64,000 nucleotides of DNA. It comes from Rhizobium rhododendri (GTDB lineage Bacteria > Pseudomonadota > Alphaproteobacteria > Rhizobiales > Rhizobiaceae). The DNA lies in contig NZ_CP117268.1 of the NCBI RefSeq assembly GCF_007000325.2, positions 1,302,001-1,366,000 of the forward strand, given 5' to 3'. The notes beneath the pieces were generated by a model, which ran no database searches, was not told the DNA's origin, and saw only the letters and a program-made list of their open reading frames with translations. Positions 9,405 to 20,122 of this stretch are shown here, in pieces. Position 1 is the first letter of the stretch. Every line of letters begins with the position of its first letter. Made by a program: the position numbers and the translations under genes.

Positions 9405-10121
9405 TTGGAAAAGACATTTGAAAGCTTCAAATATCTGACCTTCGACGTGGTCGGCACGCTGATCGACTTCGAGGGCGGGCTGATCGGCTGCCTGCAGGAA
9501 ATTGCCGCCGAGAACGGCAAGTCCGTCGATGGCGAAACGGCGCTCAGCCTTTATCGCAATGCCCGCTACATGCCGGATGTCGGGCTTTTCCCGGATGATC
9601 TCGTGCGTGTCTACATGGTCATTGCACCGGCGCTCGGACTGCCGGCGGAGGCCCGGTTGGGTGAGCGGCTGCGTGACTCGGCAAAGACGTGGATGGCATT
9701 TCCCGACAGCGCCGATGCAATGGCCCGCCTCGCCAAGCGCTTCAAGCTCATCGCCATGACAAATGCCCAGCGCTGGGCGTTCGAGTGCTTTTCGCAAGCG
9801 CTCGGCAATCCGTTCTTCAAGGGTTTTACCGCCGACGACACGGGCACGGAAAAGCCAGACCCGGCATTTTTCGAGCATGTCCTCGCCTCCATAACGTCCG
9901 AAGGCGGCTCCCGCGCCGACATCCTGCATGTCGCGCAGAGCCAGTATCACGACATCGGGATCTCCAGGCAGCTTGGCATAGCAAACTGCTGGATCGAGCG
10001 ACGCCACGCCCAGAAGGGCTATGGCGGCACGATCGAGCCTGTAGCCTTCACCAAGCCGGATTTCCACTTTACCTCCATGGCAGCGCTTGCGGATGCCGTG
10101 GAACAGACGAACGCCGCCTGA
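9405..10121 (+). CDS. HAD-superfamily hydrolase with TTG start
   Basis: A 238-residue HAD protein related to the type II haloacid dehalogenase at 5867-6535 but clearly divergent. Motif I is FDVVGTLIDF (nucleophile Asp kept, a Val in place of the usual aromatic), motif II is in IAMTNAQRWAFE, and motif III is the Lys of EKPDPAFFEHV. No ATG or GTG precedes motif I in frame; TTG at 9405 follows an AAAGGACTAGAG ribosome site and is the only sensible start. It lies 64 bases upstream of the binding-protein gene of the peptide-type ABC operon and is probably cotranscribed with it. Confidence 0.78.
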   Translation: MEKTFESFKYLTFDVVGTLIDFEGGLIGCLQEIAAENGKSVDGETALSLYRNARYMPDVGLFPDDLVRVYMVIAPALGLPAEARLGERLRDSAKTWMAFPDSADAMARLAKRFKLIAMTNAQRWAFECFSQALGNPFFKGFTADDTGTEKPDPAFFEHVLASITSEGGSRADILHVAQSQYHDIGISRQLGIANCWIERRHAQKGYGGTIEPVAFTKPDFHFTSMAALADAVEQTNAA

Positions 10122-10185
10122 GGCTTCAACGAGCCCCGGACGGACACGGCAATGCCTTCACACAATCAATAAAAGGGGAATGCGC

Positions 10186-11799
10186 ATGTCTGACAATAAA
10201 TTTTTAAACTGGACGTCTTCCGACGATGCCATGGTCGAGAACGCCATTCGCCGTGGTGCAAGCCGCCGCGATCTTCTGAAGATGATGATGGCCGGAGGCC
10301 TTGCCGCCACTGCCGGCAGCCTGATCCTCGGCCGCGCCAATAGCGCGATTGCCGCCACGCCTGTTTCCGGCGGATCGCTGAAAGCAGCCGGCTGGTCGGC
10401 TTCGACGGCAGATACGCTCGACCCGGCCAAGGCATCGCTGTCGACCGACTACGTCCGTTGCTGCGCCTTCTACAACCGGCTGACATTCCTCGACAAGGCC
10501 GGCGTAACGCAGATGGAACTTGCCGAGAGCGTCGAAAGCTCGGACGCAAAGGTTTGGACCGTCAAATTGCGCAAGGGGGTCACGTTCCACGACGGTAAGA
10601 CGCTGAAGGCCGCCGACGTCGTCTACTCGCTGAAGCGCCACCTCGACCCGGCCGTCGGATCGAAGGTCAATTCGATCGCCAAGCAGATGACCGGTTTCAA
10701 GGCCGTCGACGACCTCACCGTAGAGATCACGCTCGCCAGCGCCAATGCCGACCTGCCGACCATTCTCGCCATGCATCACTTCATGATCCTGGCCGACGGC
10801 ACGACCGATTTCTCCAAGGCAAACGGCACCGGCGCGTTTGTTTGCGAAGTTTTCGAGCCCGGCGTGCGCTCCCTTGCAACCAAGAACAAGAACTACTGGA
10901 AGCAGGGCGGCCCGCACCTCGACAGCTTCGAGTTCTTCGCCATCTCCGACGATAGCGCCCGCGTCAATGCGCTGATTTCCGGCGACATCCAGCTCGCAGC
11001 CTCGATCAATCCGCGCTCCATGCGCTTGCTCGAAACCCAGCCCTCCGTCGCCATCTCCAAGACGACATCGGGCAACTACACCAACCTCAACATGCGCCTC
11101 GACATGAGCCCGGGCAACAAGGCCGACTTCGTCACCGGCATGAAATACCTGCTCAACAGGGAGCAGATCCAGAAATCCGTGCTGCGCGGCCTGGCCGAGA
11201 TCGGCAACGACCAGCCGATTTCCCCGGCCAGCATCTATTACAACGCCGATCTGAAGCCGAAAGCCTTCGACCCCGAAAAGGCCAAGTTCCACTTCCAGAA
11301 GGCCGGCGTGCTGGGACAATCGATCCCCGTCGTGGCCTCGGATGCGGCCACCTCGTCGATCGACATGGCCATGGTCGCCCAGGCAGCCGGCGCCGAGATC
11401 GGCATGAAGCTCGACGTGCAGCGCGTTCCCTCCGACGGCTATTGGTCGAACTACTGGCTGAAGGCGCCGATTCATTTCGGCAACATCAATCCACGCCCGA
11501 CGCCGGATATCCTGTTCTCGCTCCTCTATTCCTCCGACGCCCCTTGGAACGAGAGCCAGTACAAGTCGCCCAAGTTCGACACGATGATGATCGAAGCGCG
11601 CGGCATGCTGGACCAGGCCAAGCGCAAGGAAATATACAATGCGATGCAGGTGATGATCGCGGAAGAGGCCGGCACCGCCATTCCCGCCTTCATCTCGAAT
11701 GTCGACGCCATTTCCTCCAAGCTCAAGGGGCTGGAATCCAATCCGCTCGGCGGCATGATGGGATATGCGTTCGCAGAGTATGTCTGGCTCGAGGCCTAG
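10186..11799 (+). CDS. Tat-exported ABC solute-binding protein, family 5
   Basis: A 537-residue periplasmic binding protein of the oligopeptide/dipeptide/nickel family (SBP_bac_5). The N-terminus has a twin-arginine signal (SRRDLLK, then a hydrophobic stretch and an ANSAIA cleavage region), so it is exported folded. Conserved family features include KLRKGVTFHDGKTLKAADVVYS and the central NLNMRLD region. Start ATG 10186 is chosen over 10180 for spacing from AAAAGGGGAA. It is the first of four consecutive ABC genes (binding protein, two permeases, double ATPase). The ligand is probably a small peptide, opine or amino-acid derivative, by inference from the oxidase genes around it. Confidence 0.9.
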   Translation: MSDNKFLNWTSSDDAMVENAIRRGASRRDLLKMMMAGGLAATAGSLILGRANSAIAATPVSGGSLKAAGWSASTADTLDPAKASLSTDYVRCCAFYNRLTFLDKAGVTQMELAESVESSDAKVWTVKLRKGVTFHDGKTLKAADVVYSLKRHLDPAVGSKVNSIAKQMTGFKAVDDLTVEITLASANADLPTILAMHHFMILADGTTDFSKANGTGAFVCEVFEPGVRSLATKNKNYWKQGGPHLDSFEFFAISDDSARVNALISGDIQLAASINPRSMRLLETQPSVAISKTTSGNYTNLNMRLDMSPGNKADFVTGMKYLLNREQIQKSVLRGLAEIGNDQPISPASIYYNADLKPKAFDPEKAKFHFQKAGVLGQSIPVVASDAATSSIDMAMVAQAAGAEIGMKLDVQRVPSDGYWSNYWLKAPIHFGNINPRPTPDILFSLLYSSDAPWNESQYKSPKFDTMMIEARGMLDQAKRKEIYNAMQVMIAEEAGTAIPAFISNVDAISSKLKGLESNPLGGMMGYAFAEYVWLEA

Positions 11800-11814
11800 C
11801 ACCGCCATGAAGCC

Positions 11815-11841
11815 GGCCGGAGATCCATCGTGTCTCCGGCC
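11815..11841 (+). terminator. Intercistronic hairpin after binding-protein gene
   Basis: Nine-base perfect arms (11815-11823 and 11833-11841, GGCCGGAGA pairing with TCTCCGGCC) around a 9-base loop, 15 bases after the binding-protein stop and before the permease gene. Such hairpins commonly protect the upstream message and lower downstream expression, giving more binding protein than membrane parts. Confidence 0.65.
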
Positions 11842-11891
11842 CCCCTCCATGCTACAGTGCTTTGAAAGCACCGTCCCCCTGCGGAGCGCCC

Positions 11892-12842
11892 ATGAACCTC
11901 CACGTCCTCGTGTTGGTGATCAACCGATTGCTCGTGGCTGTCGTCACCTTGCTGATCGTGTCCTTCACCGTGTTTTTCGCAACCGAGATGCTGCCGGGCG
12001 ATGTCGCCCAGATCCTTCTCGGTCAGGCAGCGACACCGGAAGCCGTGGCGGGTTTGCGGACCGCGATGCATCTCGACGACCCTGCATTCTACCGGTTCAT
12101 CCACTGGCTCGGCGGTTTCGTCACCGGCGATCTCGGCATCTCCTATGCCAACAACATGCCCATCGCAAAGCTGATCGGTCCGCGCTTCCTCAGCACGCTG
12201 AAACTGGCGACTGCCACTGCCCTGTTCTCCGTGCCGCTGGCCCTGACACTGGGCATAACCTCGGCGATTGCACGGGGCTCGATCTTCGACCGGATCGTCA
12301 CCACGGTGACCATAGCCGTTATTTCCGTGCCCGAATTCATGGTCGCGACGTCAGCCGTACTCGTCTTCGCGGTGTATCTGAAGTGGCTTCCGGCGCTCTC
12401 CTTCGCCAATGAGGTCCACAGCTTCGGCGAGCTTCTGCGGGTCTTTGCCATGCCGGTGATCACGCTGAGCTTCGTCATCTCGGCGCAGATGATCCGCATG
12501 ACGCGGGCAGCGGTGATCGAAACGCTCGGAACGCCCTACATCGAAATGGCGCTTCTGAAAGGGGCCTCGCGAACGAGGATCGTGTTGAAGCACGCGCTTC
12601 CCAACGCGCTAGGACCGATCGTCAATGCCGTCGCGCTGTCGCTGTCCTACCTGCTCGGCGGCGTCATCATCGTCGAGACGATTTTCAACTATCCCGGCAT
12701 TGCCAAGATGATGGTGGATGCGGTGGCGACGCGCGACCTCCCGCTCATCCAGACCTGTTCGATGATCTTCTGTTTCGGTTACCTGATCCTGATCACGATT
12801 GCCGACATCATCGCCATCATGTCCAACCCGAGGCTGCGCTGA
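11892..12842 (+). CDS. ABC transporter permease, DppB/OppB type
   Basis: A 316-residue inner-membrane permease with about six hydrophobic segments. The N-terminal LVINRLLVAVVTLLIVSFTVFF helix is followed by the family periplasmic region (GDVAQILLG, RTAMHLDDPAFYRF). The EAA loop contacting the ATPase reads MALLKGASRTRIVLKHALPNALGPI. It pairs with the DppC-type permease that begins 3 bases after its stop. The start at 11892 (GGAG ribosome site) is preferred; the in-frame upstream start at 11862 lies in the leader just after the hairpin. Confidence 0.9.
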   Translation: MNLHVLVLVINRLLVAVVTLLIVSFTVFFATEMLPGDVAQILLGQAATPEAVAGLRTAMHLDDPAFYRFIHWLGGFVTGDLGISYANNMPIAKLIGPRFLSTLKLATATALFSVPLALTLGITSAIARGSIFDRIVTTVTIAVISVPEFMVATSAVLVFAVYLKWLPALSFANEVHSFGELLRVFAMPVITLSFVISAQMIRMTRAAVIETLGTPYIEMALLKGASRTRIVLKHALPNALGPIVNAVALSLSYLLGGVIIVETIFNYPGIAKMMVDAVATRDLPLIQTCSMIFCFGYLILITIADIIAIMSNPRLR

Positions 12843-12844
12843 CC

Positions 12845-13687
12845 ATGGCAAATTTCTCCGTATCCCCGGCACGTTTCGGCTACCGCTTCAACATCGTCGG
12901 CGTCCTCGGGCTGACCATCATCCTTACCTGGTCACTGGTCGCTATTTTCGCGCCCCTGCTGATCCCCTATTCTATCGCCGATATCGTCGACTACGACTAC
13001 TTCGGACCGATCTCCGCAAAATTCCTGCTCGGCACCGATTATCTCGGCCGAGACATCCTGTCGCGTATCTTGATGGGCGCGCGCTACACTGTGGGCATAT
13101 CGCTTGCCGCCGTGGCTGTCGCCTGTTTCACCGGCGTCGCGCTCGGCATGAGTGCCGCCGTTGCCGGAGGATGGTTCGACACGTGCCTCTCCCGATTTCT
13201 CGACGCCTTGAGCTCCATTCCGAGCAAGCTCTTCGGGCTCGTCGTCGTTGCCGCTGTCGGCTCCTCCATACCGGTGCTCATCGTCACCCTGGCCGTGATC
13301 TACACGCCAGGCGCCTATCGCTTCAGCCGGGCGCTCGCCGTCAACATCAATACGATGGACTATGTCACTGTCGCCAGGGCCCGCGGCGAGAAGACCATCT
13401 ACCTGATTGGTTCGGAAATCCTGCCGAACATCCTCGGCCCCGTGCTTGCCGATCTCGGCCTGCGCTTCGTGTTTATTGCCCTGCTGCTTTCGGGCCTGTC
13501 CTTCCTCGGCCTCGGCGTTCAGCCGCCGAACGCCGACTGGGGCGCGCTCGTGCGCGAAAACATCGGCGGCCTGCCTTTTGCATCCCCTGCGGTGATCTTT
13601 CCGTCGATCGCCATCGCCAGCCTCACCATCAGCGTCAATCTTCTGATCGACAACCTGCCGCATAAGATCAGAGACCGGAGCATGTGA
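12845..13687 (+). CDS. ABC transporter permease, DppC/OppC type
   Basis: A 280-residue inner-membrane permease, the partner of the DppB-type subunit. The N-terminal helix is followed by the family signature LLGTDYLGRDILSRILMGAR, then TM segments and an EAA loop with TVARARGEKTIYLIGSEILPNILGP. The C-terminal region has SFLGLGVQPPNADWG, diagnostic of this permease branch. Its stop codon overlaps the ATPase start (TGATG at 13685), indicating translational coupling. Confidence 0.9.
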   Translation: MANFSVSPARFGYRFNIVGVLGLTIILTWSLVAIFAPLLIPYSIADIVDYDYFGPISAKFLLGTDYLGRDILSRILMGARYTVGISLAAVAVACFTGVALGMSAAVAGGWFDTCLSRFLDALSSIPSKLFGLVVVAAVGSSIPVLIVTLAVIYTPGAYRFSRALAVNINTMDYVTVARARGEKTIYLIGSEILPNILGPVLADLGLRFVFIALLLSGLSFLGLGVQPPNADWGALVRENIGGLPFASPAVIFPSIAIASLTISVNLLIDNLPHKIRDRSM

Positions 13688-15348
13688 TGGCAAACCTTGT
13701 CGAAGTCCGCAATCTCGAGGTCGAGGCAAAGACCGATGCCAACCGCACCGTGGCAATCATCCGCGATGTCAGTTTCGATATCGCCGAGGGCGAAATCGTC
13801 GCGCTGATCGGCGAAAGCGGCTCGGGCAAGACGACGATTGCCCTGACGATGATGGGCCATACGCGTCCGGGCTGCCGCATCAGCGGCGGTTCGGTCCTAT
13901 TGTCCGGCAACGACATGGCCGGCCTGCCCGAAAAGCGCCTCGCCAGCCTGCGCGGCACGCAAGTCGCATACGTGCCGCAAAGTGCTGCCGCAGCCTTCAA
14001 TCCGGCGCAGACGATCATAGATCAGGTGATCGAGGTCGTGCGCATCCACAAGCTGATGTCCATCGACCAGGCCCGTTCGCGGGCGGTCGAACTGTTCAAG
14101 GCGCTGGCCCTGCCCGACGCCGAGACCATCGGCGCGCGCTATCCGCACCAGGTCTCCGGCGGCCAGTTGCAGCGGCTCTCGGCCGCCATGGCGCTGATCG
14201 GCAATCCGAAGCTGGTGATCTTCGACGAACCGACAACGGCGCTCGATGTCACGACCCAGATCGACGTGCTCAGGGCCTTCAAGTCGGTCATGAAAAAGGG
14301 CGGCCTTGCCGGCGTCTATGTTTCCCACGACCTCGCCGTCGTTGCCCAGATCGCCGATCGCATCGTCGTTCTGAAGGAAGGTGAAATCCAGGAAATCGGC
14401 AAAACGGCGCAAATCCTGGCATCGCCGCAGCACCCCTACACGCGCCAACTCGTGGCAGCCTTCAAGCCGACCCTGCGGATCCCACCGGCCCCAGTGGAGC
14501 AGGCGGCGCGACAGCCGCTGCTGGAGGTGGATGCGTTGTCGGCCGGCTATGGCCCGATCCAGCCGAATGGATTGCCGCTGGCTCTGGCGCTGAAATCCGT
14601 CAGCCTGAAACTCGACTACGGCCAGAACCTCGGCATCGTTGGGGAATCCGGCTGCGGAAAGTCGACACTGGCCCGGGCAATTGCCGGCATCCTGTCGCCG
14701 GCGTCCGGCCATATCATTTTCGACGGCAAGGAACTTGCACCAAACGCTGCCAGCCGCCGTCGCGACGAATTGCGCAAGCTGCAGATCGTCTTCCAGTTCG
14801 CAGACACCGCGCTCAACCCGTCCAAATCGATCTCGGACATTCTGGAGCGACCGCTTGCCTTCTATCACGGCATGGCGAAGGGCCAGCGGCAAGCCCGCAT
14901 CGATCAGCTGCTCGACATGGTGCATCTGCCGCGCAGCGTGAAATACCGGCGACCTGCCGAATTGTCGGGCGGGCAGAAACAGCGCATCAATCTGGCAAGA
15001 GCGCTTGCGGCCGAGCCCAAACTCATTCTTTGCGACGAGATCACCTCGGCCCTCGACACGGTCGTGGCTGCGGCGATCATCGATCTGCTGAAAGAGCTGC
15101 AGACCGAACTCGGGCTGTCCTACATCTTCATCAGCCATGATCTCTCGGTCGTGCAGGCGATCTGCGACGAGATCGCAGTGATGTATGCCGGCGAAAAGAT
15201 CGAACAGATGGCGCCGTCCGACTTCGGGAATCCCGGCGGACATCCCTATTCGCGGCTGCTCTATTCCTCGGTGCCGAAGCTCGATCCCACCTGGCTCGAC
15301 AGCCTCGAGCGGGACCCTGAACTCGTTGCGGCCTTTGCAAAGCGCTGA
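13687..15348 (+). CDS. Double ABC ATPase (fused DppD-DppF type)
   Basis: A 553-residue protein with two complete ATPase cassettes, equivalent to the separate DppD and DppF of other systems. First cassette: Walker A GESGSGKTT, signature VSGGQLQRLS, Walker B LVIFDEPTTALD. Second cassette: Walker A GESGCGKST, signature LSGGQKQRINLARAL, and LILCDEITSALD. The HPYTRQL and HPYSRLL segments that follow each cassette are typical of oligopeptide-type ATPases. Both sites look catalytically complete; the second Walker B has ITSALD where the first has PTTALD. It closes the four-gene operon, ending 3 bases from the convergent Lrp gene. ATG 13687 is preferred to the overlapping GTG at 13684. Confidence 0.9.
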   Translation: MANLVEVRNLEVEAKTDANRTVAIIRDVSFDIAEGEIVALIGESGSGKTTIALTMMGHTRPGCRISGGSVLLSGNDMAGLPEKRLASLRGTQVAYVPQSAAAAFNPAQTIIDQVIEVVRIHKLMSIDQARSRAVELFKALALPDAETIGARYPHQVSGGQLQRLSAAMALIGNPKLVIFDEPTTALDVTTQIDVLRAFKSVMKKGGLAGVYVSHDLAVVAQIADRIVVLKEGEIQEIGKTAQILASPQHPYTRQLVAAFKPTLRIPPAPVEQAARQPLLEVDALSAGYGPIQPNGLPLALALKSVSLKLDYGQNLGIVGESGCGKSTLARAIAGILSPASGHIIFDGKELAPNAASRRRDELRKLQIVFQFADTALNPSKSISDILERPLAFYHGMAKGQRQARIDQLLDMVHLPRSVKYRRPAELSGGQKQRINLARALAAEPKLILCDEITSALDTVVAAAIIDLLKELQTELGLSYIFISHDLSVVQAICDEIAVMYAGEKIEQMAPSDFGNPGGHPYSRLLYSSVPKLDPTWLDSLERDPELVAAFAKR

Positions 15349-15351
15349 GGT

Positions 15352-15828
15352 TTACATCGGGAAGAGGCTGGTGAGCGGCATATGCGACCGTGTGATCGGC
15401 GATTTCAGCACGACGAAGCTAAAATATTTGTCGATGCCGATATCCATGTCGATGAGGCGTTCCATGATCGTCTGGTATTCGGTGATGCTGCCGGTGACGA
15501 ACTTGATGAGATAATCGTATCCGCCCGAGACCAGATGGCACTCGATGACGGAATCGACCTTCTCGATGGCCGCCAGAAACCGGGCGAAATCGATCTGCCG
15601 ATGGTTCTTCAACGTCACTTCCGTAAAGACCGTCAGGGTCTGCCCGAGCTTGGCAACGTTGATCTGTGCCGAGTAGCTGACGATATAGCCTTCCGCCTGC
15701 AGCTTCTTGACCCGCATCAGGCAGGGACTGGGCGACAGGTTGACCAGATCCGCCAGCTCTACATTGGTGATGCGGCCGTTCTTCTGCAGTTCGGAGAGAA
15801 TCTTGATGTCGATCCGGTCGAGTTTCAT
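15352..15828 (-). CDS. Lrp/AsnC family transcriptional regulator
   Basis: A 158-residue feast/famine regulator. The N-terminal helix-turn-helix (KLDRIDIKILSELQKNGRIT, VELADLVNLSPSPCLMRVKKL) is followed by the RAM ligand-binding domain (VIECHLVSGGYDYLIKFV). The ATG at 15828 has a GGAG ribosome site nine bases upstream; an in-frame ATG at 15855 gives an atypical extension. It is divergent from the FAD oxidase gene at 16067, the usual arrangement for Lrp-type control of amino-acid dehydrogenases such as DadA and PutA, and convergent with the ABC operon. It probably senses an amino acid handled by these genes. Confidence 0.9.
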   Translation of the reverse strand: MKLDRIDIKILSELQKNGRITNVELADLVNLSPSPCLMRVKKLQAEGYIVSYSAQINVAKLGQTLTVFTEVTLKNHRQIDFARFLAAIEKVDSVIECHLVSGGYDYLIKFVTGSITEYQTIMERLIDMDIGIDKYFSFVVLKSPITRSHMPLTSLFPM

Positions 15829-16037
15829 CAGCGCTCCATGACGTCCGGTGCTCATTCACCGCGCTTGCTGCAGCATATTATGCGGAATGAAAAATGCATC
15901 AAGCCGGGCAAGGCCGCTCTCGCCCTGCAAATCGCGCAATTGACAAGTTAAGCAGAATAATCTTCCAGCGACGGCAGTCACGCCATGAAATGCTGATTGG
16001 CCATGCTCTGCGGCAAACGCTAGCGCAAGCCTCTGGC

Positions 16038-16043
16038 TATAAT
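16038..16043 (+). promoter_or_regulatory. Candidate -10 box for the FAD oxidase gene
   Basis: A perfect TATAAT lies 23 bases upstream of the ATG at 16067 in the Lrp-oxidase divergent gap (15829-16066). No good -35 box is found at the right distance, as expected for an activator-dependent promoter. The rest of the gap has no clear repeat that I could assign as an Lrp site. Confidence 0.35.
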
Positions 16044-16066
16044 TATGTCTTCATTGGAGAAATCGC

Positions 16067-17392
16067 ATGCCCGCGCCGCTTTTGAAGATCGAGACAACAC
16101 CGGATTTGCCTGCGGAAGCGGATGTCGTCGTTATCGGCGGAGGCGTCGTCGGCGTCTTCTCGGCATATTATCTCGCCCGCCGCGGCTTTCGCGTCGCACT
16201 TGTCGAAAAGGGCTACGTCGGCGCGGAGCAATCCAGCCGAAACTGGGGATGGTGCCGCCAGCAAAATCGAGATGCCCGCGAATTGCCGATGGCGACGAAA
16301 AGTCTCGCCCTGTGGGACAAGCTTGCCGGCGATCTCGGCGAGGACGTCGGCTTCACCAAGTGCGGGCTGCTTTATCTGAGCGACAACGAAGCCGAGATAG
16401 CCGGCTGGGCCCGCTGGCGCGATTTTGCGGCAACCGTCGGGGTCACGACGCACGTGCTCACTGCCGATGAGGCCACGCAGCGCGGACAGGCAACTGGCAA
16501 GCGCTGGAAAGGCGGCGTATTTTCGCCGAGCGACGGCATCGCCGACCCGGCCCGTGCGGCACCGATCGTGGCACGCGGCATCATCGCTGCCGGCGGTTCC
16601 GTCCACCAGCTCTGTGCTGCGCGGGGTGTTGAAACCGAGGCCGGGCGCGTCAGCGGCGTGATCACAGAGGCCGGCACCATCCGAACAAAGACCGTTGTGC
16701 TGGCCGGCGGCGCCTGGGCCTCCTCCTTCTGCCGCCAGCTCGGCATCCGCTTTCCGCAAGCCTCGGTCCGGTCGTCGATTCTGTCGGTGGGACCGGGCGC
16801 CGAAGGCATTCCAGATGCGCTTCACACTGCCGAGGTTTCGGTGACGCGCCGGGGCAATGGCGGTTACACGCTGGCCATCAGCGGCCGGGCGCGTGTCGAT
16901 CCGACGGCGCAACAGGTGCGCTTTGCCCGCGAGTTCGTGCCGATGTTTGCCAAGCGCCGCCGCAGCCTGGCGCTGGGCGGGGCCGAGGGATGGCGATCAG
17001 GACACGAGAGCGTCACGAAATGGCGGCTCGACGCCCCCACCCCGATGGAGCGCAATCGCGTCCTCGACCCGACGCCGGATCAATCGCAGATCGACGAGAC
17101 GCTGCGGCGGGCCCGAAAGCTTCTGCCGGGACTAAAGGATATCGGCCAAGAGAGCGCCTGGGCCGGCTACATCGACAGCACGCCGGACGGGGTTCCCGCC
17201 ATCGGCGAAATTGCGAGCCTCCCCGGGCTGATCCTCGCGGCCGGCCTCAGCGGCCATGGCTTCGGCATCGGACCGGGCGCTGGCCATCTGGTGGCTGATA
17301 TCATTGCCGGAACGCCGCCGCTGGTAGACCCGGTACCTTACGACCCCGCGCGGTTGAGCAAATCGGTCTGGGGCAAGGTTGCCGACTTCTGA
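16067..17392 (+). CDS. FAD-dependent amino-acid oxidase/dehydrogenase (DadA-like)
   Basis: A 441-residue DAO-family flavoprotein. The FAD fold starts with VVVIGGGVVGVFSAYYLARRG and the acidic strand end VALVEKG, followed by QSSRNWGWCRQQ, a motif of D-amino-acid, hydroxyproline and opine oxidase subunits. The C-terminus has the second FAD contact LILAAGLSGHGFGIGPGAGHLV. GGAGAAATCGC precedes the ATG. Its place opposite an Lrp gene and beside an opine/peptide-type transporter suggests oxidation of an imported D-amino acid or N-alkylated amino acid. It has no signal peptide, so it acts inside the cell or at the inner membrane face. Confidence 0.85.
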   Translation: MPAPLLKIETTPDLPAEADVVVIGGGVVGVFSAYYLARRGFRVALVEKGYVGAEQSSRNWGWCRQQNRDARELPMATKSLALWDKLAGDLGEDVGFTKCGLLYLSDNEAEIAGWARWRDFAATVGVTTHVLTADEATQRGQATGKRWKGGVFSPSDGIADPARAAPIVARGIIAAGGSVHQLCAARGVETEAGRVSGVITEAGTIRTKTVVLAGGAWASSFCRQLGIRFPQASVRSSILSVGPGAEGIPDALHTAEVSVTRRGNGGYTLAISGRARVDPTAQQVRFAREFVPMFAKRRRSLALGGAEGWRSGHESVTKWRLDAPTPMERNRVLDPTPDQSQIDETLRRARKLLPGLKDIGQESAWAGYIDSTPDGVPAIGEIASLPGLILAAGLSGHGFGIGPGAGHLVADIIAGTPPLVDPVPYDPARLSKSVWGKVADF

Positions 17393-17423
17393 GCATGCCG
17401 ACGCCACGGGGCGCCGGTGACGC

Positions 17424-18452
17424 TCAGCGCGACGCGACCCAGTTCTGCCACTCGCCGCCGCTGCCGTGGAACACGTTGAGGTCGATCTTGCCACGCACGC
17501 CGTCCGTCAGGCCGGAGCCGGAATATTGCCAGAACAGCCATTTGCGCCCGGGATAGAGTTCCGACGGATGAGCGGCAACGGAGCGCAGCCAGAAGGGATA
17601 ATCCAGCAGTTCGCCCTGCAGGTTGTCGCGATAGAAATCCGGCGCTGTGTAGATGATCGGCCGGCGGCCATAATGGCGCTCCAGTTTCTCGGCGAAGACC
17701 TGGATCTTTTCGAGCACTTTTGCCCGTGAAATCCGCTGCTTGCAGGCCGATTGGCCGTTCCATTCGACATCGATGACGGGCGGCAGCGCATTGGCCTCGC
17801 GGGGTACGTTGCGGATGAACCAGTCTGCCTGCTCGCCGGCCGTGCGGCACCAGTAGAAGAAGTGGTAGGCGCCGCGGCGCACGCCGGCTTCCTTGGCCTT
17901 GCGCCAGTTGGTCTTGAACATCGGGTCTAGATGGTCGCCGCCATCGGTGGCCTTGATATAGGCGAAGTTCGCCCCTTGCGTGCGCAGCCGGTCCCAGTCG
18001 ATATCGCCCTGCCAGCGCGAAACGTCGACGCCGTGGACCTCGAGCTTGCGCGGGTTGGATCGCCCGAAATTCATCGGCTTGGCATCCCTGAACCGATGGC
18101 CGTAGATCTGCCCGGCGGAGCGTGCGGCGGAAGGCATCTCCGGCATCGCCATCGCCACTTGGAGCGCGGGCCGCGAGCCCGGCACTGGCAGGCCGATGTT
18201 GCCGGAAGGAGAGGCAAAGCCCAATGGTTCCGGCATTGCCCCTGCCAAATTCGACTGGCCGCGCGCGGCCACGACTTTCGGCGCGGACTGCCCGACATTG
18301 GCCGGCGGCACCACGGCCGATGGTCGGGTGATCGAACCCGTCGTCTCCTGTGAGGGGACAGCGGCGGCGGCAGCCTCGGGCGCCGAACGCGATGTGCAGC
18401 CGGACAAAAGCACGCAGGCCGAGACGATTGCTGACAAAATGAATGAACGCAT
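17424..18452 (-). CDS. GH25 lysozyme-like lipoprotein
   Basis: A 342-residue predicted lipoprotein: signal peptide MRSFILSAIVSACVLLSGC with the lipobox cysteine at residue 19, then about 110 residues of Ala/Pro/Ser-rich linker, then a glycosyl hydrolase family 25 (Chalaropsis-type muramidase) domain. GH25 features: HGVDVSRWQGDIDWDRL with the first catalytic Asp, FAYIKATDGG, GAYHFFYW and the central PPVIDVEWN with the acid pair, then PIIYTAPDFY. It likely cleaves peptidoglycan in the periplasm or at the outer membrane. The start at 18452 gives the complete signal; an in-frame extension upstream would bury it. It is a single gene convergent with the FAD oxidase. Confidence 0.9.
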   Translation of the reverse strand: MRSFILSAIVSACVLLSGCTSRSAPEAAAAAVPSQETTGSITRPSAVVPPANVGQSAPKVVAARGQSNLAGAMPEPLGFASPSGNIGLPVPGSRPALQVAMAMPEMPSAARSAGQIYGHRFRDAKPMNFGRSNPRKLEVHGVDVSRWQGDIDWDRLRTQGANFAYIKATDGGDHLDPMFKTNWRKAKEAGVRRGAYHFFYWCRTAGEQADWFIRNVPREANALPPVIDVEWNGQSACKQRISRAKVLEKIQVFAEKLERHYGRRPIIYTAPDFYRDNLQGELLDYPFWLRSVAAHPSELYPGRKWLFWQYSGSGLTDGVRGKIDLNVFHGSGGEWQNWVASR

Positions 18453-18673
18453 GAGAACCCGTACGCAAGACAATCGCCCATGGAGACGGGCGAATGACCG
18501 CGCCGGCGCCAATTACTAACACCAGATTAGCAAAAAAGACTGAATGCGATCTTTACGCAGCAGACATTTGCATTTTTCCTCGCACCGCAAAGCGAGGTAT
18601 CTCGTTCAACATTCCGTCATCCGCCGGACAATGCCCTCCGTTTCGATATTCGTGCCCGAAAGTTTGCAGGTCG

Positions 18674-19852
<1,179 letters not shown>

Positions 19853-20122
19853 TCAAAACAGACGACTCGGCTGGTCAGCCTAAGGATGGCCCATAAACTT
19901 TCAACATAATTACACTGGGGAGCAGAAAAGGGTACCGATCGAGAGGCAGATAGCGGGTTGGAAAGGAAGCAGCGCGTTTGAGCCTCTCCTCGCCGGACAA
20001 TGGCCATAGGCACGCCCTGCCCTTCACTGCACGGGTTACCTTTTCTGACATACCCCCTCCTTTGACCCTCGGTTTTGCAATGACAGGATCTTTATAGTAA
20101 GGGTTCGGTCTGAGCCTGGAAC

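Noticed and set aside
9405..10121. True haloacid dehalogenase function for the second HAD protein
   Set aside because: Motif I differs from dehalogenases (Val in place of the aromatic) and no haloacid genes are nearby, so only the superfamily is called.
10204..11871. 555-codon antisense ORF over the peptide-binding protein
   Set aside because: Sense frame has a Tat signal and family motifs; the antisense product shows no recognisable fold.
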